The position numbers and the translations under genes are program-made. From NCBI GenBank assembly GCA_026168455.1, contig CM047428.1, positions 36,631,255 through 36,695,254 of the forward strand: a stretch of 64,000 bases of DNA. The letters are read 5' to 3'. Numbering within the stretch: position 1 is the first letter of the stretch; the number at the start of each line of letters is the position of its first letter. Below, in pieces: positions 1 to 12,225 of this stretch. The DNA comes from Theocolax elegans (taxonomy: Eukaryota > Arthropoda > Insecta > Hymenoptera > Cerocephalidae). Below the pieces are notes generated by a model. It had not been told where the DNA came from and ran no database searches. It worked only from the letters and a program-made list of their open reading frames with translations.

Positions 1-96
1 TTATTTTAATTTTTGAGAAAATAATTATAATTTTTTGTTTCTTTTTTTTTGTAACAGCGCATATGTTTTTTATTTATTATATTAAAATTTTGTTTC

Positions 97-259
97 TGTC
101 CGTCCGTCCGTCCGTCCGTCCGAGAGCGGGAGAGCGAGAGAGCGAAAGAGCGAACGAGAGAGAGAGAGAACGAGAGAGCGAGCGAGAGAGAGAACGAGCG
201 AGCGAGCGAGAGAGAGAACGAGCGAGCGAGAGACAGAACGAGCGAGCGAGAGAGAGAAC

Positions 260-307
<48 letters not shown>

Positions 308-312
308 GGGAA

Positions 313-364
<52 letters not shown>

Positions 365-380
365 AGAGAGAGAGAGCTTC
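97..380. repeat. CCGT tetranucleotide run followed by GA-rich microsatellite
   Basis: About six CCGT units (98-121) lead directly into ~260 bp of GA-rich sequence with interspersed GAGC and GAAC units. The CCGT-next-to-GA arrangement recurs at 27.5, 30.87 and 63.95 kb, where a short unique spacer lies between the two. Long open frames here are only low-complexity Ser/Leu or Arg/Glu translations and are not genes. Confidence 0.9.
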
Positions 381-560
381 CATGACTGATAAGTCATGGT
401 ACTCGTCAGTGTGCAGAACACACTGGATCTCGTGAGTGCGCGCGGAGTTTATATATGCCCGGCTGCTTCGCGCCCCCTCCCCGTCAGACGATACGTATTG
501 AGCGCATGTGTGCTTTGTTACGTGCCAGAGAGAGGGAGATAGTGGGAGGGAGAGAGGGAA

Positions 561-694
561 TTATGATTATGATATTAATAATAATAATTATTATTATTAT
601 AATAATTAATATTATTATTAATAATGATAATGATAATGATAATCATAATGATAATGATAATGATAATCATAATGATAAACATAATGATAATAAA
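561..694. repeat. ATT / GATAAT microsatellite
   Basis: An ATT-type run grades into GATAAT hexamers with occasional CATAAT variants. It is pure simple sequence with no coding potential. Confidence 0.9.
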
Positions 695-831
695 AGATGA
701 TACCAAACAGAGAGGATTCAGAATTAATTGAACACATAAATTTACGTAAATATAATATTTTTTATCTAATTTTATATAACTGTATATTATGTTACCCTCC
801 CCATATGGTTTTGTATATTTATGTACATTAC

Positions 832-1000
832 CGTACATATTCATACATTTTTATACATTTCTGTAAATTTCCGTATATTTTTGTACGTTTCCGTACATTT
901 CTGTACATTTCTGTACATTTTTGTACATTTTTGTACATTTCTGTAAAAAAGTCTAAAAACTGATAAAAATGTACAGAAATGTACAGAAATGTACAATGAA
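832..1000. repeat. 10-bp tandem repeat with an inverted continuation
   Basis: A 10-bp unit close to GTACATTTCT is repeated about a dozen times (832-945). After a short gap it continues as its reverse complement, GTACAGAAAT (969-997), so the block can fold back on itself. The unit is degenerate at positions 8-9 (TTCT, TTTT, TTCC). No gene is visible. Confidence 0.85.
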
Positions 1001-1079
1001 TACTTCCGCCAGGGTATATATATAGACGGTGCGTGCACACATAGGTATGCGTATCTACTATCGTATATAGCGCGCGCAC

Positions 1080-2130
1080 GTATATAATACTATATTAATT
1101 AATTTAGCTAGATCGTGTCATTAGTTAATTGATTAAATAAAAACATGTAGATCCGTCGGTAGAGTTTGGGGCGATTCGAAATAATTTGAAAGTATGTATA
1201 TAGTTGTAAATAGTTGCTGAAATGAATTAAATTTTAATTGTTGTGTGAGTGTGTCGGGATAGTTAGTATTAATTATATAGCCGGTAGGCACGGGGCGGCA
1301 GCACCGACTGGGTTACCGATATGGTAATTATTAATTTGTAATGCGCGCCTTCCGAGTGTCGGGGATGATTGGCTGCGTGATCGACCCAATAATTAACAGG
1401 TTGGTGGTGACGTAAACCACTATTATTGGATAATCGGCCTTGACGGAAATAAGATCAAGGCTGACTACGCGTATCGATCACGCAATCAACCACCCTAATC
1501 AACGCCGGTAGATAAGGAGTAGAGTAGGATAGAGAAAGATAGCGATAGGCTGGGGAGGATAATCCTTATTTTGGGAGGATCAAGCCACGCCGCGAGCCGG
1601 ATGAAGAAGCCGGTCTCGAGGATTCGCTACCTGATCGTCCGACGAGGCAGTTATACTTCTTAAGCAGTAGTATTCTTTTTTTAATAGAGTAGCCATTTTT
1701 GGTAGAGTATAGTTGTTAGTTGGGTAGAGTTGTTAGTCGAGGTGTGAAGAGAGTAGTATTGGAGCGGTGAGGAGATTTATTAGGCGAGTATAGTTACGGT
1801 TAGCCCGACGGGCGACCGAATTATTATTAATATTCAAATAGAATAATTTTATTATCTGCCGGACGGACGGAAATAGAGTGAGTGTGAACACGTGTGAGAG
1901 TTGATCACGGATGGCGTTAATATTGTGTCGGTGCCGGATTTGTTGAACAATTTTCTTTTAAATTTTTGGAATAAATTAAGTGGTGATTATTATTGAATTC
2001 AAGAGTGTTTAATTATTTCCTTTACTCTAAAAGCCGCCGGTTTCGAGGTGGTTAGCCGTCGGGATTCCCTCTGTGACGAGGAGTCGACGTGAGGATTTGC
2101 CGGGTTGCCGAGTAGTGTTGTAACGTAATT
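1080..2130. other. GC-richer non-coding block, possibly LTR/leader remnant
   Basis: No ORF is visible. The block is compositionally distinct from the AT-rich DNA to its right and contains hairpins: GCCTTGA...TCAAGGC at 1438-1462, and a pair of arms around 1368-1388 and 1472-1490 reading GTGATCGA / TCGATCAC. It has an AATAAA at about 1969 followed by G/T-rich sequence. That layout resembles the U3-R-U5 of an insect LTR retrotransposon, but I could not find paired LTRs, a PBS or a target duplication, so the assignment is tentative. Confidence 0.3.
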
Positions 2131-2215
2131 ATTCTTTTTATTCATTTTCTTCGGAACCTCCGTCGGCATTTAATTTAATTGAATTCCTTTCCGACGAAAA
2201 GTAGCGTCGCATTTT

Positions 2216-3290
2216 AAAAAATAAAATATCTCTTAAATTGAATATTTTTTCAGAGTTATATCCTAGAAATTTACTTTTCGTTTCTAGTCCTGACATGTCT
2301 TACATAAAAAAAAAAACAATTTTTTAATAATTTTATTAATTTCTGTACATCTATTGAACAGTAATTTCTCTCTTATTTATTCTCTTTCAGTAAACAATGT
2401 CTATCCTTGCCATGTCTCACTGCAATAGATAAACAATTTTATAAAATAATATAATAATATTCATTTGTCAATATTAATGTCTGCTAAACTAATAAAAAAA
2501 ATTTCTCTCTTTTTTATTCTCTTTAAATAAAATATTATTTGCACCACGCGTTGGATTACCATCGTTCTTTTGAATAATATGACTAATTTAAATGAATAAC
2601 ATATTGCATATACATGTTTATATCAAAATATTTTACGGTATGATTTAATAAGTAAGATTTATATGATGGCTTTTAATGTTTCTCACGAGGCCTACATATA
2701 TTACAACAACGATTAATTATAATTTGTTTCTGCCGTTAAACTAAGTACCAGCACTTAATACCAATTTTATGATACAAAATTAAATAAATATGTTCAATTA
2801 CAAATCAGAAATAAGTCAGAAATACGTTTTAAACATTATAATGTTTTATTTCAACATTTTTTAAACGAGAATCTACTATCATCAGTGTACAAGAGGATGT
2901 TAGTAAATCAGATTTAATATCTCGTGGAACCCTTAGCCAACGGTGGTGCAAGTATTATTTTATTTAAAGAGAATAAAAAAGAGAGAAATTTTTTTTATTA
3001 GTTTAGCAGAAATTAATTTTGACAAATGAATATTATTATATTATTTTATAAAATTGTTTATCTATTGCAGTAAGACATGGCAAGGATAGACATTGTTTAC
3101 TGAAAGAGAATATATAAGAGAGAAATTACTGTTCAATAGTTTTACAGAAATTAATTTTGCAGAAATTAATAAAATTATTAAAAAATTGTTTTTTTTTATG
3201 TAAGACATGTCAGGACTAGAAACGAAAAGTAAATTTCTAGGATATAATTCTGAAAAAATATTCAATTTAAGAGATATTTTATTTTTTTAA
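2216..3290. mobile_element. Long inverted repeat (fold-back/MITE-like), ~345-bp arms
   Basis: The left arm (about 2216-2555) reappears in reverse complement at about 2935-3290, with a ~380-bp unrelated centre. Matching landmarks are TAGTCCTGACATGTC on the left and GACATGTCAGGACTA on the right, and TCTATCCTTGCCATG versus CATGGCAAGGATAGA. The arms differ by small indels. No transposase is present, so this is a non-autonomous palindromic repeat. Its arm sequence is related to the palindromes at 3.3-5.4 kb. Confidence 0.8.
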
Positions 3291-3291
3291 A

Positions 3292-4340
3292 TATTTCAGT
3301 ACTTTCAATTGCAGAAACTCTTTGTGGAGTATATAAATGTTTAATTAAAAACAAATTTATGCATGATGTGGTAGAAAATACTTGTCGATAACACTCTGAT
3401 TTCAGTACTTTCAATTGCAGAAACTCTTTATGGAGTTAACGCAAAAAATATATATATGATTAATTAAAAACAAATTTATGGTATGGTAAAAATACTTGTC
3501 GATAACACTCTGATTTCAGTACTTTCTATTGCAGAAACTTTTTATGGAGTTTAAGGAAAGTATATAAATGTTTAATTAAAAACAAATTTATGGTGTGGAA
3601 AAAAATACTTGTCGATACAAATTTGATTTCAGGACTTTCAATTGCAGAAACTTTCTACGAAGTTAACGCAAAAAATTTATAAATGATTAAATAAAAACAA
3701 ATTTATGGTATAGTAAAAATACTTATCGATTATTCCACTCTGTATGCATCACTTTGTATTCTATAAACTTTTTATAAAGCTTCAGTACAAAGCATATAAA
3801 AAAATGTTAAATTGAAATAATAGTAAGTAGAAAAAGGTGGAGTAGGAATTCAAGATTTCTTTTATCAGATAACGTTTTTTAAACTGTGATTAGAAACCAT
3901 ACTTGCGAATATTGACACCTTCGTGGAAGGTGTTTTATAAATTACTAAAATGTCAACATTTGCAAGTATGGTTTCCAATCACACTTTCAAAAATGTTATC
4001 TGATAAAAAAATTTTTAATTATTACTCCCATCCTATTTCTACTTATATTTTGCTTAAACTCCATACAAAGTTTCTGCAATAGTAAGTACTGAAATCAAAT
4101 ATCGACAAGTAATTTTAATTGAATATTTATATATTTTTTTTGCTTAAACTCCATAAAGTTTCTGCAATAGAAAGTACTGAAATCAAAGCGGATTAATCGA
4201 CAAGTATTTTTTACCATACCATACACTGAATTTTTTTTATTAAACTTTTATATATTTTGCTTAAACTCTATAACAAGTTTTAATTAATTTCCACAAAACT
4301 GATAAAAGGGAAACTTCTTTTTTTAATATTCTTTAAATAA
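3292..4340. repeat. ~118-bp tandem repeats facing their own inverted copies
   Basis: A unit with the landmark TTTCAGTACTTTCAATTGCA and the phrase ATACTTGTCGAT repeats about four times between 3292 and 3730. Inverted copies (TGCAATAGAAAGTACTGAAA and similar) lie at about 4040-4270. A palindrome centred near 3940 joins them, with TTATCAGATAACG facing GTTATCTGATAA. No ORF is present. This is one member of the palindromic family that fills 2.2-7.9 kb. Confidence 0.75.
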
Positions 4341-4753
4341 ACAATGCCTATCCTTCCCGTGCTTTACATCAGTAGATAAACAATTTTATAGAATAATAAC
4401 CTTTTTTATATGTAACTTATATTCCATAATAGTTTTCTGCAATTGAAAGTACTGAAATCAAAAACACCTTCCAAGAAGGTGTCCAAACCCGCAAGTATTG
4501 TTATTCTAATCAAACTTTGAAAATTGTTATATCTGATAAATACATTCTGCAATTGAATCTGACATTGTTATCTTATAAATAAATAATTTTAATTCTAACT
4601 CCCTTATTTTATCTATTTCTTTGAATTTTAATTAAACATTTTTTTTTAATATTACAAAAATTACATATAAAAAATTTCTGCAATTGAAAGAACTGAAATC
4701 AAACTGAAATCGACAAGTATTTTGAATCGTACCATAAATATATATTTTAAAGA

Positions 4754-4783
<30 letters not shown>

Positions 4784-4784
<1 letters not shown>

Positions 4785-5407
4785 TACTTAAACTTCGTAA
4801 AAAGTTTCTGCAATTGAAAGCACTGAAATCAAACTGTAATCGACAAGTATTTTGAATCATGCAAAAATTTCTACCAATCTGAATACAGATTTTTTTTATT
4901 AAAAGTATCTTATACTTTTACTTTTCATTTCTGGCCCTGCCATGTCTTACAGTAATAAATAAATAATATTCTAATGATGTTAATTTGTGCAAAATTAATT
5001 TCTACAAAACTAATAAAATGGAAATTTTTTCTTTTAGCTAAGATGTATGTAATGATCCATAAAATGTAACATCACTTAATATAGTCAGAATTAGCGCCTA
5101 TATGAAGCGGTAACACATATTAACCAACGGTGGTGCAATAGATTATTTAAAAGAATAAAAAAGAAAAAATGTCCATTTTATTAGTTTTGCAGAAATTAAT
5201 TTTGCACAAATTAACATCATTAGAATATTATTTATTTATGACTGTAAGACATGGCAGGGCCAGAAATGAAAAGTAAAAGTATAAGATACTTTTAATAAAA
5301 AAAATCTGTATTCAGATTGGTAGAAAGTTTTACATGATTCAAAATACTTGTCGATTACAGTTTGATTTCAGTGCTTTGAATTGCAGAAACTTTTTACGAA
5401 GTTTAAG

Positions 5408-5409
<2 letters not shown>
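4784..5409. repeat. Inner palindrome, ~255-bp arms
   Basis: The arms at about 4784-5040 and 5152-5409 are reverse complements (CAGATTGGTAGAAA versus TTTCTACCAATCTG; GGCCCTGCCATGTCTTACAG versus CTGTAAGACATGGCAGGGCC). They surround a ~110-bp centre. The phrase CCAACGGTGGTGCAA in the centre also occurs in the 2.2-3.3 kb palindrome, so they are the same family. Confidence 0.75.

Positions 5410-5487
<78 letters not shown>
5409..5487. repeat. (TA)n microsatellite
   Basis: About 39 TA dinucleotides. Further TA runs at 6482-6518 and 7514-7552 separate and flank the two fold-back elements, so these elements sit inside what was one TA run. Confidence 0.95.
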
Positions 5488-5489
<2 letters not shown>

Positions 5490-6481
5490 GGTATTCCACG
5501 TGAAGTGGTCCGATCAAAATTTTAAATTGCACCAAATTTTGGGTACACATTGCAAATGTCTTTCAGAATGCAGAAAAAAATTTTTAGGTACTGGAATCTA
5601 TTTGCTCAAAAGTTATTCTAACCTCAAAAAGTGAATTTTTTCTAGTTTTTTTCAACACCAGCTGGGTGTACCGCTATTTAACTCAAAATCTATCAACTTT
5701 TACTATAAAACATTATATATAACATTCGTTGCTAATTATGTCTCGAATTTATCCTTCTGGGTTAGAATTTCTAATCTCAAGGTTAATGTTAGATAAACTA
5801 CATGTCAATATTCAACTTGAAAAAAGTGCAAGTGCGCCACAATTAATTTTTTTATCCAAAAGTCCAAAAAAAAGCTTGAAGCAATACCTTTCAAATGGTC
5901 TGTAGCATTTTTGGGGCCTTCAATTCTGTAAAAAGTTATGATAATTTAAAGAAACACGAAATTTTTTAAAAATTTTAAATGGGAATTACCATGTTAATTT
6001 TTGTGAATTTTATGTTTTTCTTTAAGTTATCATAACTTTTTACAGAATTAAAGGCCCCAAAAATGCTTCAGATCATTTGAAAGGTATTGCTCCAAGCTTT
6101 CTTTTGCACTTTGGATAAAAAAATCAATTGTGGCGAAGTTAGAATTTTTTAAGTTGAATATTGATATGTAGTTTATGTAACATTAACCTTGAGATTAGAA
6201 ATTCTAACCCAGAAGGATAAATTCTAGACATAATTAGCAACGAATGTTATATATAATGTTTCATAGTAAAAGTTGATAGATTTTGAGTTAAATAGCGGTA
6301 AACCCAGCTGGTGTTGAAAAAAAACTAGAAAAAATTCACTTTTGAGGTTAGAATAACTTTTGAGCAAATAGACTCCAGTACCTAAAAATTTTTTTCTGTA
6401 TTCTGAAAGACATTTGCAATGTGTACCCAAAATTTGGTGCATTTTAAAATTTTGATCGGACCACTTCACGTGGAATACCCC
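5488..6481. mobile_element. Fold-back element copy A, ~994 bp
   Basis: The termini are GGGGTATTCCACGTGAAGTG on the left and its reverse complement on the right. Nearly the whole element is palindromic, with ~480-bp arms and an unpaired centre of about 60 bp near 5985. It is flanked by TA repeats on both sides, consistent with a TA target as in Tc1/mariner-type MITEs. No transposase ORF exists; the short ORFs it contains are shadows. The superfamily assignment is inference. Confidence 0.85.
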
Positions 6482-6518
<37 letters not shown>

Positions 6519-7511
6519 GGGGTATTCCACGTGAAGTGGTCCGATCAAAATTTTAAATTGCACCAAATTTTGGGTACACATTGCAAATGTCTTTCAGAAT
6601 GCAGAAAAAAATTTTTAGGTACTGGAATCTATTTGCTCAAAAGTTATTCTAACCTCAAAAAGTGAATTTTTTCTAGTTTTTTTCAACACCAGCTGGGTGT
6701 ACCGCTATTTAACTCAAAATCTATCAACTTTTACTATAAAACATTATATATAACATTCGTTGCTAATTATGTCTCGAATTTATCCTTCTGGGTTAGAATT
6801 TCTAATCTCAAGGTTAATGTTAGATAAACTACATGTCAATATTCAACTTGAAAAAAGTGCAAGTGCGCCACAATTAATTTTTTTATCCAAAAGTCAAAAA
6901 AAAGCTTGAAGCAATACCTTTCAAATGGTCTGTAGCATTTTTGGGGCCTTCAATTCTGTAAAAAGTTATGATAATTTAAAGAAACACGAAATTTTTTAAA
7001 AATTTTAAATGGGAATTACCATGTTAATTTTTGTGAATTTTATGTTTTTCTTTAAGTTATCATAACTTTTTACAGAATTAAAGGCCCCAAAAATGCTTCA
7101 GATCATTTGAAAGGTATTGCTCCAAGCTTTCTTTTGCACTTTTGGATAAAAAAATCAATTGTGGCGAAGTTAGAATTTTTTTAAGTTGAATATTGATATG
7201 TAGTTTATGTAACATTAACCTTGAGATTAGAAATTCTAACCCAGAAGGATAAATTCTAGACATAATTAGCAACGAATGTTATATATAATGTTTCATAGTA
7301 AAAGTTGATAGATTTTGAGTTAAATAGCGGTAAACCCAGCTGGTGTTGAAAAAAACTAGAAAAAATTCACTTTTTGAGGTTAGAATAACTTTTGAGCAAA
7401 TAGACTCCAGTACCTAAAAATTTTTTTCTGTATTCTGAAAGACATTTGCAATGTGTACCCAAAATTTGGTGCATTTTAAAATTTTGATCGGACCACTTCA
7501 CGTGGAATACC

Positions 7512-7513
<2 letters not shown>
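6519..7513. mobile_element. Fold-back element copy B, ~995 bp, tandem to copy A
   Basis: By eye it is almost identical to copy A, with the same termini, arms and centre. It differs by a few single-base indels, for example in homopolymers near 6895 and 7173. It follows copy A in the same orientation with ~37 bp of TA repeat between them. Either two insertions hit the same TA tract or a unit consisting of element plus TA was duplicated. Confidence 0.85.
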
Positions 7514-7555
<42 letters not shown>

Positions 7556-7883
7556 TTAAAATATATATTTATGGTACGATTCAAAATACTTGTCGATTTC
7601 AGTTTGATTTCAGTTCTTCAATTGCAGAAATTTTTTATATGCAATTTTTGTAATATTAAATAAAATGTTTGATTAAAATTTAAAGAAATAGATAAAATAA
7701 GGGAGATAGAATTAAAATTGTTTATTTATCAGATAACAATTTTCAAAGTTTGATTAGAATAACAATATTTGCGGGTTTTGACACCTTTTTGGAAAGTGTT
7801 TTTGATTTCAGTACTTTCAATTGCAGAAAACTATTGTGGAATATAAGTTACATACAAAAAAGGTTATTATTCTATAAAATTGT

Positions 7884-8942
7884 TTATCTACTGATGTAAT
7901 CATAATTACGCGATACTGGTGCGTGATCTTCGATCCACGGTAAATCAACCGAATAACGATTCTCATTATTCAATGATACCGTCTTTGAAAAATTTTCTTT
8001 TACCGCTACTTCTTTAGCAAGACGATCAGATTTTTCTATTGGGTCCGTAATTCCCAAAACAACCAAGCCCCATAAGTCCAAAATTTTCGCGTCCGATACA
8101 AACATTGATATAGCCTGCGTCGCTGTATCTTCACGTACGACTTTTGTAGATTTCCTAGTTACAGTCCAACCCAAATAAGTTTCTAAAGCCGTTAGATCGT
8201 TCGACAAATTATATTTTCTCCCTGTCGTAATTTTTCCTGCGATATCAGCGCCTATAAGAAGATCAATTGAATTGTCAAGATCGTCAGAGTTTGTATCTAA
8301 ATCGGAAATGTACATGTTCTTATCGCGCAATTCTTCAACTCATATTTCTCTTTTTATTTTCGGTAAGTCCGCGCAAATAATACTTTTGTCCATAACTGTA
8401 AAATTACAAGCGTAATCGCTTTTCAAACTTTTCACGCGAGTTAAATATATCCCGTGTGCTTGAGCCTGCGTGTTCACACCACCAAACAGTGAATGCGTGA
8501 CTTCTATATTCCCCTTTATTTCATAACCTAAAAGGCGAGCTACGTCTGTTCGAATGTACGACCTTTGAGATCCGCCGTCAATTATAGCTCGTACAACCTT
8601 TTTCCGCGAATCCGAGTACAAAAGAACGCGTTGTCTGTGCGCAATCTGTACTTGCGCTTCTTCGCTAAATTTCGCATGTTTCAAAACGGTGCAGAGTCTT
8701 TGTTCACGACGAGTCCGCGAAACTAAATCATCGTCACTAGTTGACTGGACGAAATCCGCGGCTGTATAATCGCCGCGTAAACGCCTATATAACCTGTCTA
8801 CACGTACAAAGGGCGTACCGTCGCGCGTCAATTCTAGCTGATCGAGGACGGAATCGAATTGATCAGCTGTTAAATTCAAAATCCATCCTTGGATCTCGAC
8901 TCCGTATGTTTGATCGAAATCACACTCGTTCATACACGCCAT
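7884..8942 (-). pseudogene. BEL/Pao retrotransposon protease-region polyprotein remnant
   Basis: Two minus-strand open stretches (8942-8340, 200 aa; 8330-7884, 148 aa) lie in the same frame and are separated by one TGA (8340-8342). The first contains DGGSQRSYI, the active-site context of BEL/Pao aspartic proteases (peptidase A17 type). The second contains DLLIGADIAGKI and LETYLGWTV, which normally follow it in this family. In a functional element this polyprotein is cut by the protease into Gag, protease, RT and integrase. Here RT, RNase H and integrase are absent because the reading frame runs into the palindrome at about 7895, and no gag zinc knuckle is visible. The catalytic Asp is kept. 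The BEL/Pao identification is firm; it is a relic. Confidence 0.8.
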
Positions 8943-9926
8943 TTTGAATTATAAAAATTAAATAAAATTTAAATTTTAGGCCTTATTGGCAAAATAAATT
9001 CTCACAATTAAAAAAATTTATCGAACAAATTACAAAATAATTGCAAATCCCTATCAAATTATATGCAAGTTCGCTTAAATTTAACAAAAAAACAACTAAT
9101 TTGTGAAAAAAAACAAAATATTACAAATCTGCAACTTGTTAAAATAAATTTTCCAATTGTTTACAAAAAATAGAATAAAATTGAATTAACAAATATAATA
9201 TTCAAAGTTTAAAAGAATTTAAAGACAAATTGTTTAAAGATAATAATTATTTAAAAAAAACCAAATTTTAAATTGCGAAGAAACGCTATTAAATTATTTT
9301 AACAATTTATAATAACAACAAAAAAATTAAATTGAATTCAAATTTAAAAAAAAATAAATTAATTTACTTTATTTGCGCACACGCTTACATACACCTACAT
9401 ACATGTACCGCGATACGCTACAATACTTATATTTACCGCGTAAATCACACACACACTTATACGCACGCACGCGAAATAGACTAACTCAACCTAACTTGCG
9501 ATTATACAGTTTACGAGAAATTATTAGAAAAGCAATAATTATATTTTCTGCGGTGTCGCTAATAATTATTTAAATAAACAAATAAATAATAAAAGAAGCA
9601 CGAAATAATTAATTAATTCGCGATACGCTAAAATTAAATCGAAACGGAAAATCGATTTACAATTCGAATAATATAAGATTCAAAAGAATAATTTCGAAAT
9701 GTATAGAAAGTACAATATTCGAATATTATTCGCAGCGTAAACACCGCGAATCACCGCGAAACGTAAACAATGCGCTCGCTCGCTCTCGAAATGCTCGAAA
9801 TAAAATCTCTTAATTTAACACGCCTATTGACTGAATTGAAAATTTTTAAATATTAGAAATTAAATTTTGAGACTATTAATTGTCAATAATATGCGTATCG
9901 CTAATTACCATGCACGTTGGGCGCCA
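8943..9926 (-). other. BEL/Pao leader remnant with tRNA-Lys(CUU)-type PBS
   Basis: AT-rich and without coding sequence. At 9913-9926 the minus strand reads TGGCGCCCAACGTG immediately inside the LTR. This is complementary to the 3' end (with CCA) of eukaryotic tRNA-Lys(CUU), as recalled from known tRNA sequences, so it fits a primer-binding site. The leader extends from there to the protease frame. The gag sequence expected here is missing or degenerated. Confidence 0.65.
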
Positions 9927-10802
9927 TGTAACGGTTTTGCTATTTTTAATAACAATAAATAAAATAATAATAATTCAGAACCGTTAAAATAATAGTCTCA
10001 TTTACACGATCGGCCGCTCAGTAATAATACGACTATAATAAGCCGTATAGGCGGAGGCGGCGGTAATCTTCACTTAGCGAAACGCGAGAAAAAGGGGTAA
10101 ACAACTAAATAAGCAATAATGCGATATTCAATTAATAACAAAAATAAATGTATTCAGGAAAAAATAATAATACAGGCGCGTCGCAGCGCGCGAAACGCAG
10201 GTCAATATACACGCGAGATAAATAAAGAGAGAAAGAGAGAGAGAGAGACTACAAGACTGGCACTTACAGTGCGTGAGCCGCGATCGATGATTAAACAACC
10301 AGGTGAAGTCTGCGTAGTCGCTACCCTTTAGCTTCCTGGGCTGCGTCGTCGCCAAACAAACTATTGCAACTTCACTGGATCACCAGCACAGCACCAGGAT
10401 CACAAGCACGGGGCGATCAAAATATGGAGAAAACAAATCACAAGGTTTCTCACGACAGTTGAAATTAATCACACGATGGTTGAATTTAATCTCTCGGCGG
10501 TTGAGATTAGTCTCTCGACGGTTGAGTTTAATCTTTCGACGGTTGAGTTTAGTCTAACGACGGTTGAGTTTAGTCTAACGACGGTTGAGTTTAGTCTAAG
10601 TGCTCTCGCACTTACGAACCGAAAACTCTCTCTCTCTTTCCCTACTTTTACCTTTACGAAGGTCCGCGAAAATCGCCGAAAATCGTCGAACGTCGACCTG
10701 TAACATCTGTAAAGATTAATACACAGGCTAGACAGAGAGAGAGAATGTAACGAGCAATGCAATATAATCAAATATTACATTGATTCGTTACAATTCGTTA
10801 CA
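9927..10802 (-). repeat. BEL/Pao LTR (876 bp)
   Basis: The block is bounded by TGTAACGG at 9927 and TTCGTTACA ending at 10802, giving TG...CA ends and short terminal inversions. It abuts the PBS at its 3' side in minus-strand orientation. It carries a 21-bp tandem repeat in the U3 part (10453-10599) and a GA run. Its partner LTR is not in the window next to the coding remnant, so the element is truncated. Confidence 0.65.
10453..10599. repeat. 21-bp tandem repeat, 7 units, inside the BEL/Pao LTR
   Basis: Seven consecutive 21-bp units based on CGACGGTTGAGTTTAGTCTA fill 147 bp. The three units nearest 10599 are nearly identical, while those toward 10453 are progressively diverged (CGACAGTTGAAATTAATCAC), so the array expanded from one side. 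Its position in U3 suggests an enhancer-like repeat; that function is inference. Confidence 0.9.
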
Positions 10803-12225
10803 CAAAATATAATTAATATAAACTACAAAGAAAAATAAACAAGCGTACATTTACTAGTTTACGAGAACATTAAATTTAAACAATAATATATGCTACAAAT
10901 ATGATCATACATAACAGTTAATATAATGTATACTTAAAAAAATATAATGTACACTCAAAATGTGAAGAAAAGCGAAGAGAATAGTTGCACTTTAAACGAG
11001 TAACTTTTAGTGAAAAAAATTTTTTATCTAAAATTTACGATTTGTTACTTTGTTGATACATTTACGATGGCCATATAGATCCCGCCATGTATAAACTATA
11101 TGGTAAGATATTTATGTTTATCAAAGAAGCTGTAATATATAAGTTATTATGATGATTCAAGGTTACTTATTCGATAAATTAACAATAATTTGAAAAAACG
11201 TGTATTATTCAAAAAATACTGATTTAAACAGCAACTTTTCTCTTCACTTTTCTTCATATTTTGAGCATAGATTATATTTGCAATTCTGAAAAAAAAGGAG
11301 TAAAAGTTTTTTTTTAATTAATATTGGCGTTTTTTGTAGTATTTAAGTTGGTTTTGTCATTTCTACTTTACATCTGGCGAAATATTTGACCAGGGATTCT
11401 GAAACAGCACAAAATTCTACATCAGAGTATGTGGAAGCAAATTTTTTTCAATGCCAATAACAAAAACCATCGCATTGTAAAGTCGCCAAAAAATTTGTAC
11501 GCTTCAGTGTAGAAGTGAGATATTTTTTTCGTGTTATTCCTATAAACTATGTTCAAAAAAATTTTTTTGCTTTACCTATTGATTAATGAAATCCATCTAT
11601 TTTTAATTTATATTTTGTGATTATTAAAACTTAAAAATGTCTTAGCAATGAATGTCTTAGTCTGAATGTTTTAGCAATATACCCAAAATTTTCCAGATTT
11701 TTAAATTGATTATTTAAAATTACAATGTTTGCGTTGAAAGTTTATGACTTATTTACTAATAATTAGCATCTAAAAAATGTTTACTCAATTATTATTAAAA
11801 AAATTATTATTTCTTAAAAAATCAAAAGCTATGCCCTTGCTTTTATTTTAAACTACCTGTATGAATTTTTTTAGATTTTTATTTAATATATTAATTATAA
11901 TATTTATGTTGAAAGATGTAGATCCGTGTAATTTGGATCTGACATTTCGTTCAGGAAAATTCAGTTAAATTAAGAAAGTTTCTTCACACACTCTTAACCC
12001 CAAAGAGTAAAAACTGAACCTTAAATGAGTAATTTTATGACTTTACTACTCTTTAAGTAACGTTAAAAATCCCAAAACAACACCTTTTAAACCATTAAAC
12101 AACTAAAATTACTCTTTGAACAGTGCAAAATATAAAAATTACTCTTTACATTAGGGTAAAAAGTAAAAATTGTCCTTTAAAAAAAAAAGAAAGTGGAACT
12201 ATTGCTCTATTGAAAAGTATAGACT
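10803..12225. other. AT-rich region without genes; one ~36-bp inverted repeat
   Basis: No coding stretch or element body is recognised. Arms at about 10953-10988 and 11230-11266 pair imperfectly (CTCAAAATGTGAAG versus CTTCATATTTTGAG). Degenerate AATTACTCTTT-like phrases recur at 11990-12180. Confidence 0.5.

Larger units (their letters stand above)
4345..7900. repeat. Large compound palindrome with nested insertions
   Basis: The sequence at 4345-4760 is the reverse complement of 7553-7900. Landmarks are TACATCAGTAGATAAACAAT on the left and ATTGTTTATCTACTGATGTA on the right. An inner palindrome lies at 4784-5409, and a TA run plus two fold-back elements fill the right half. Without the fold-backs it would be one ~1.4-kb palindrome centred near 5097 with a TA run in each arm. 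The right end abuts the BEL/Pao coding remnant at about 7895. Confidence 0.75.

Noticed and set aside
6224..7272. Similar 60-80-aa ORFs in both fold-back copies
   Set aside because: They are repeated because the elements are duplicates and palindromic. They have no domain, and indels break the frame between copies.
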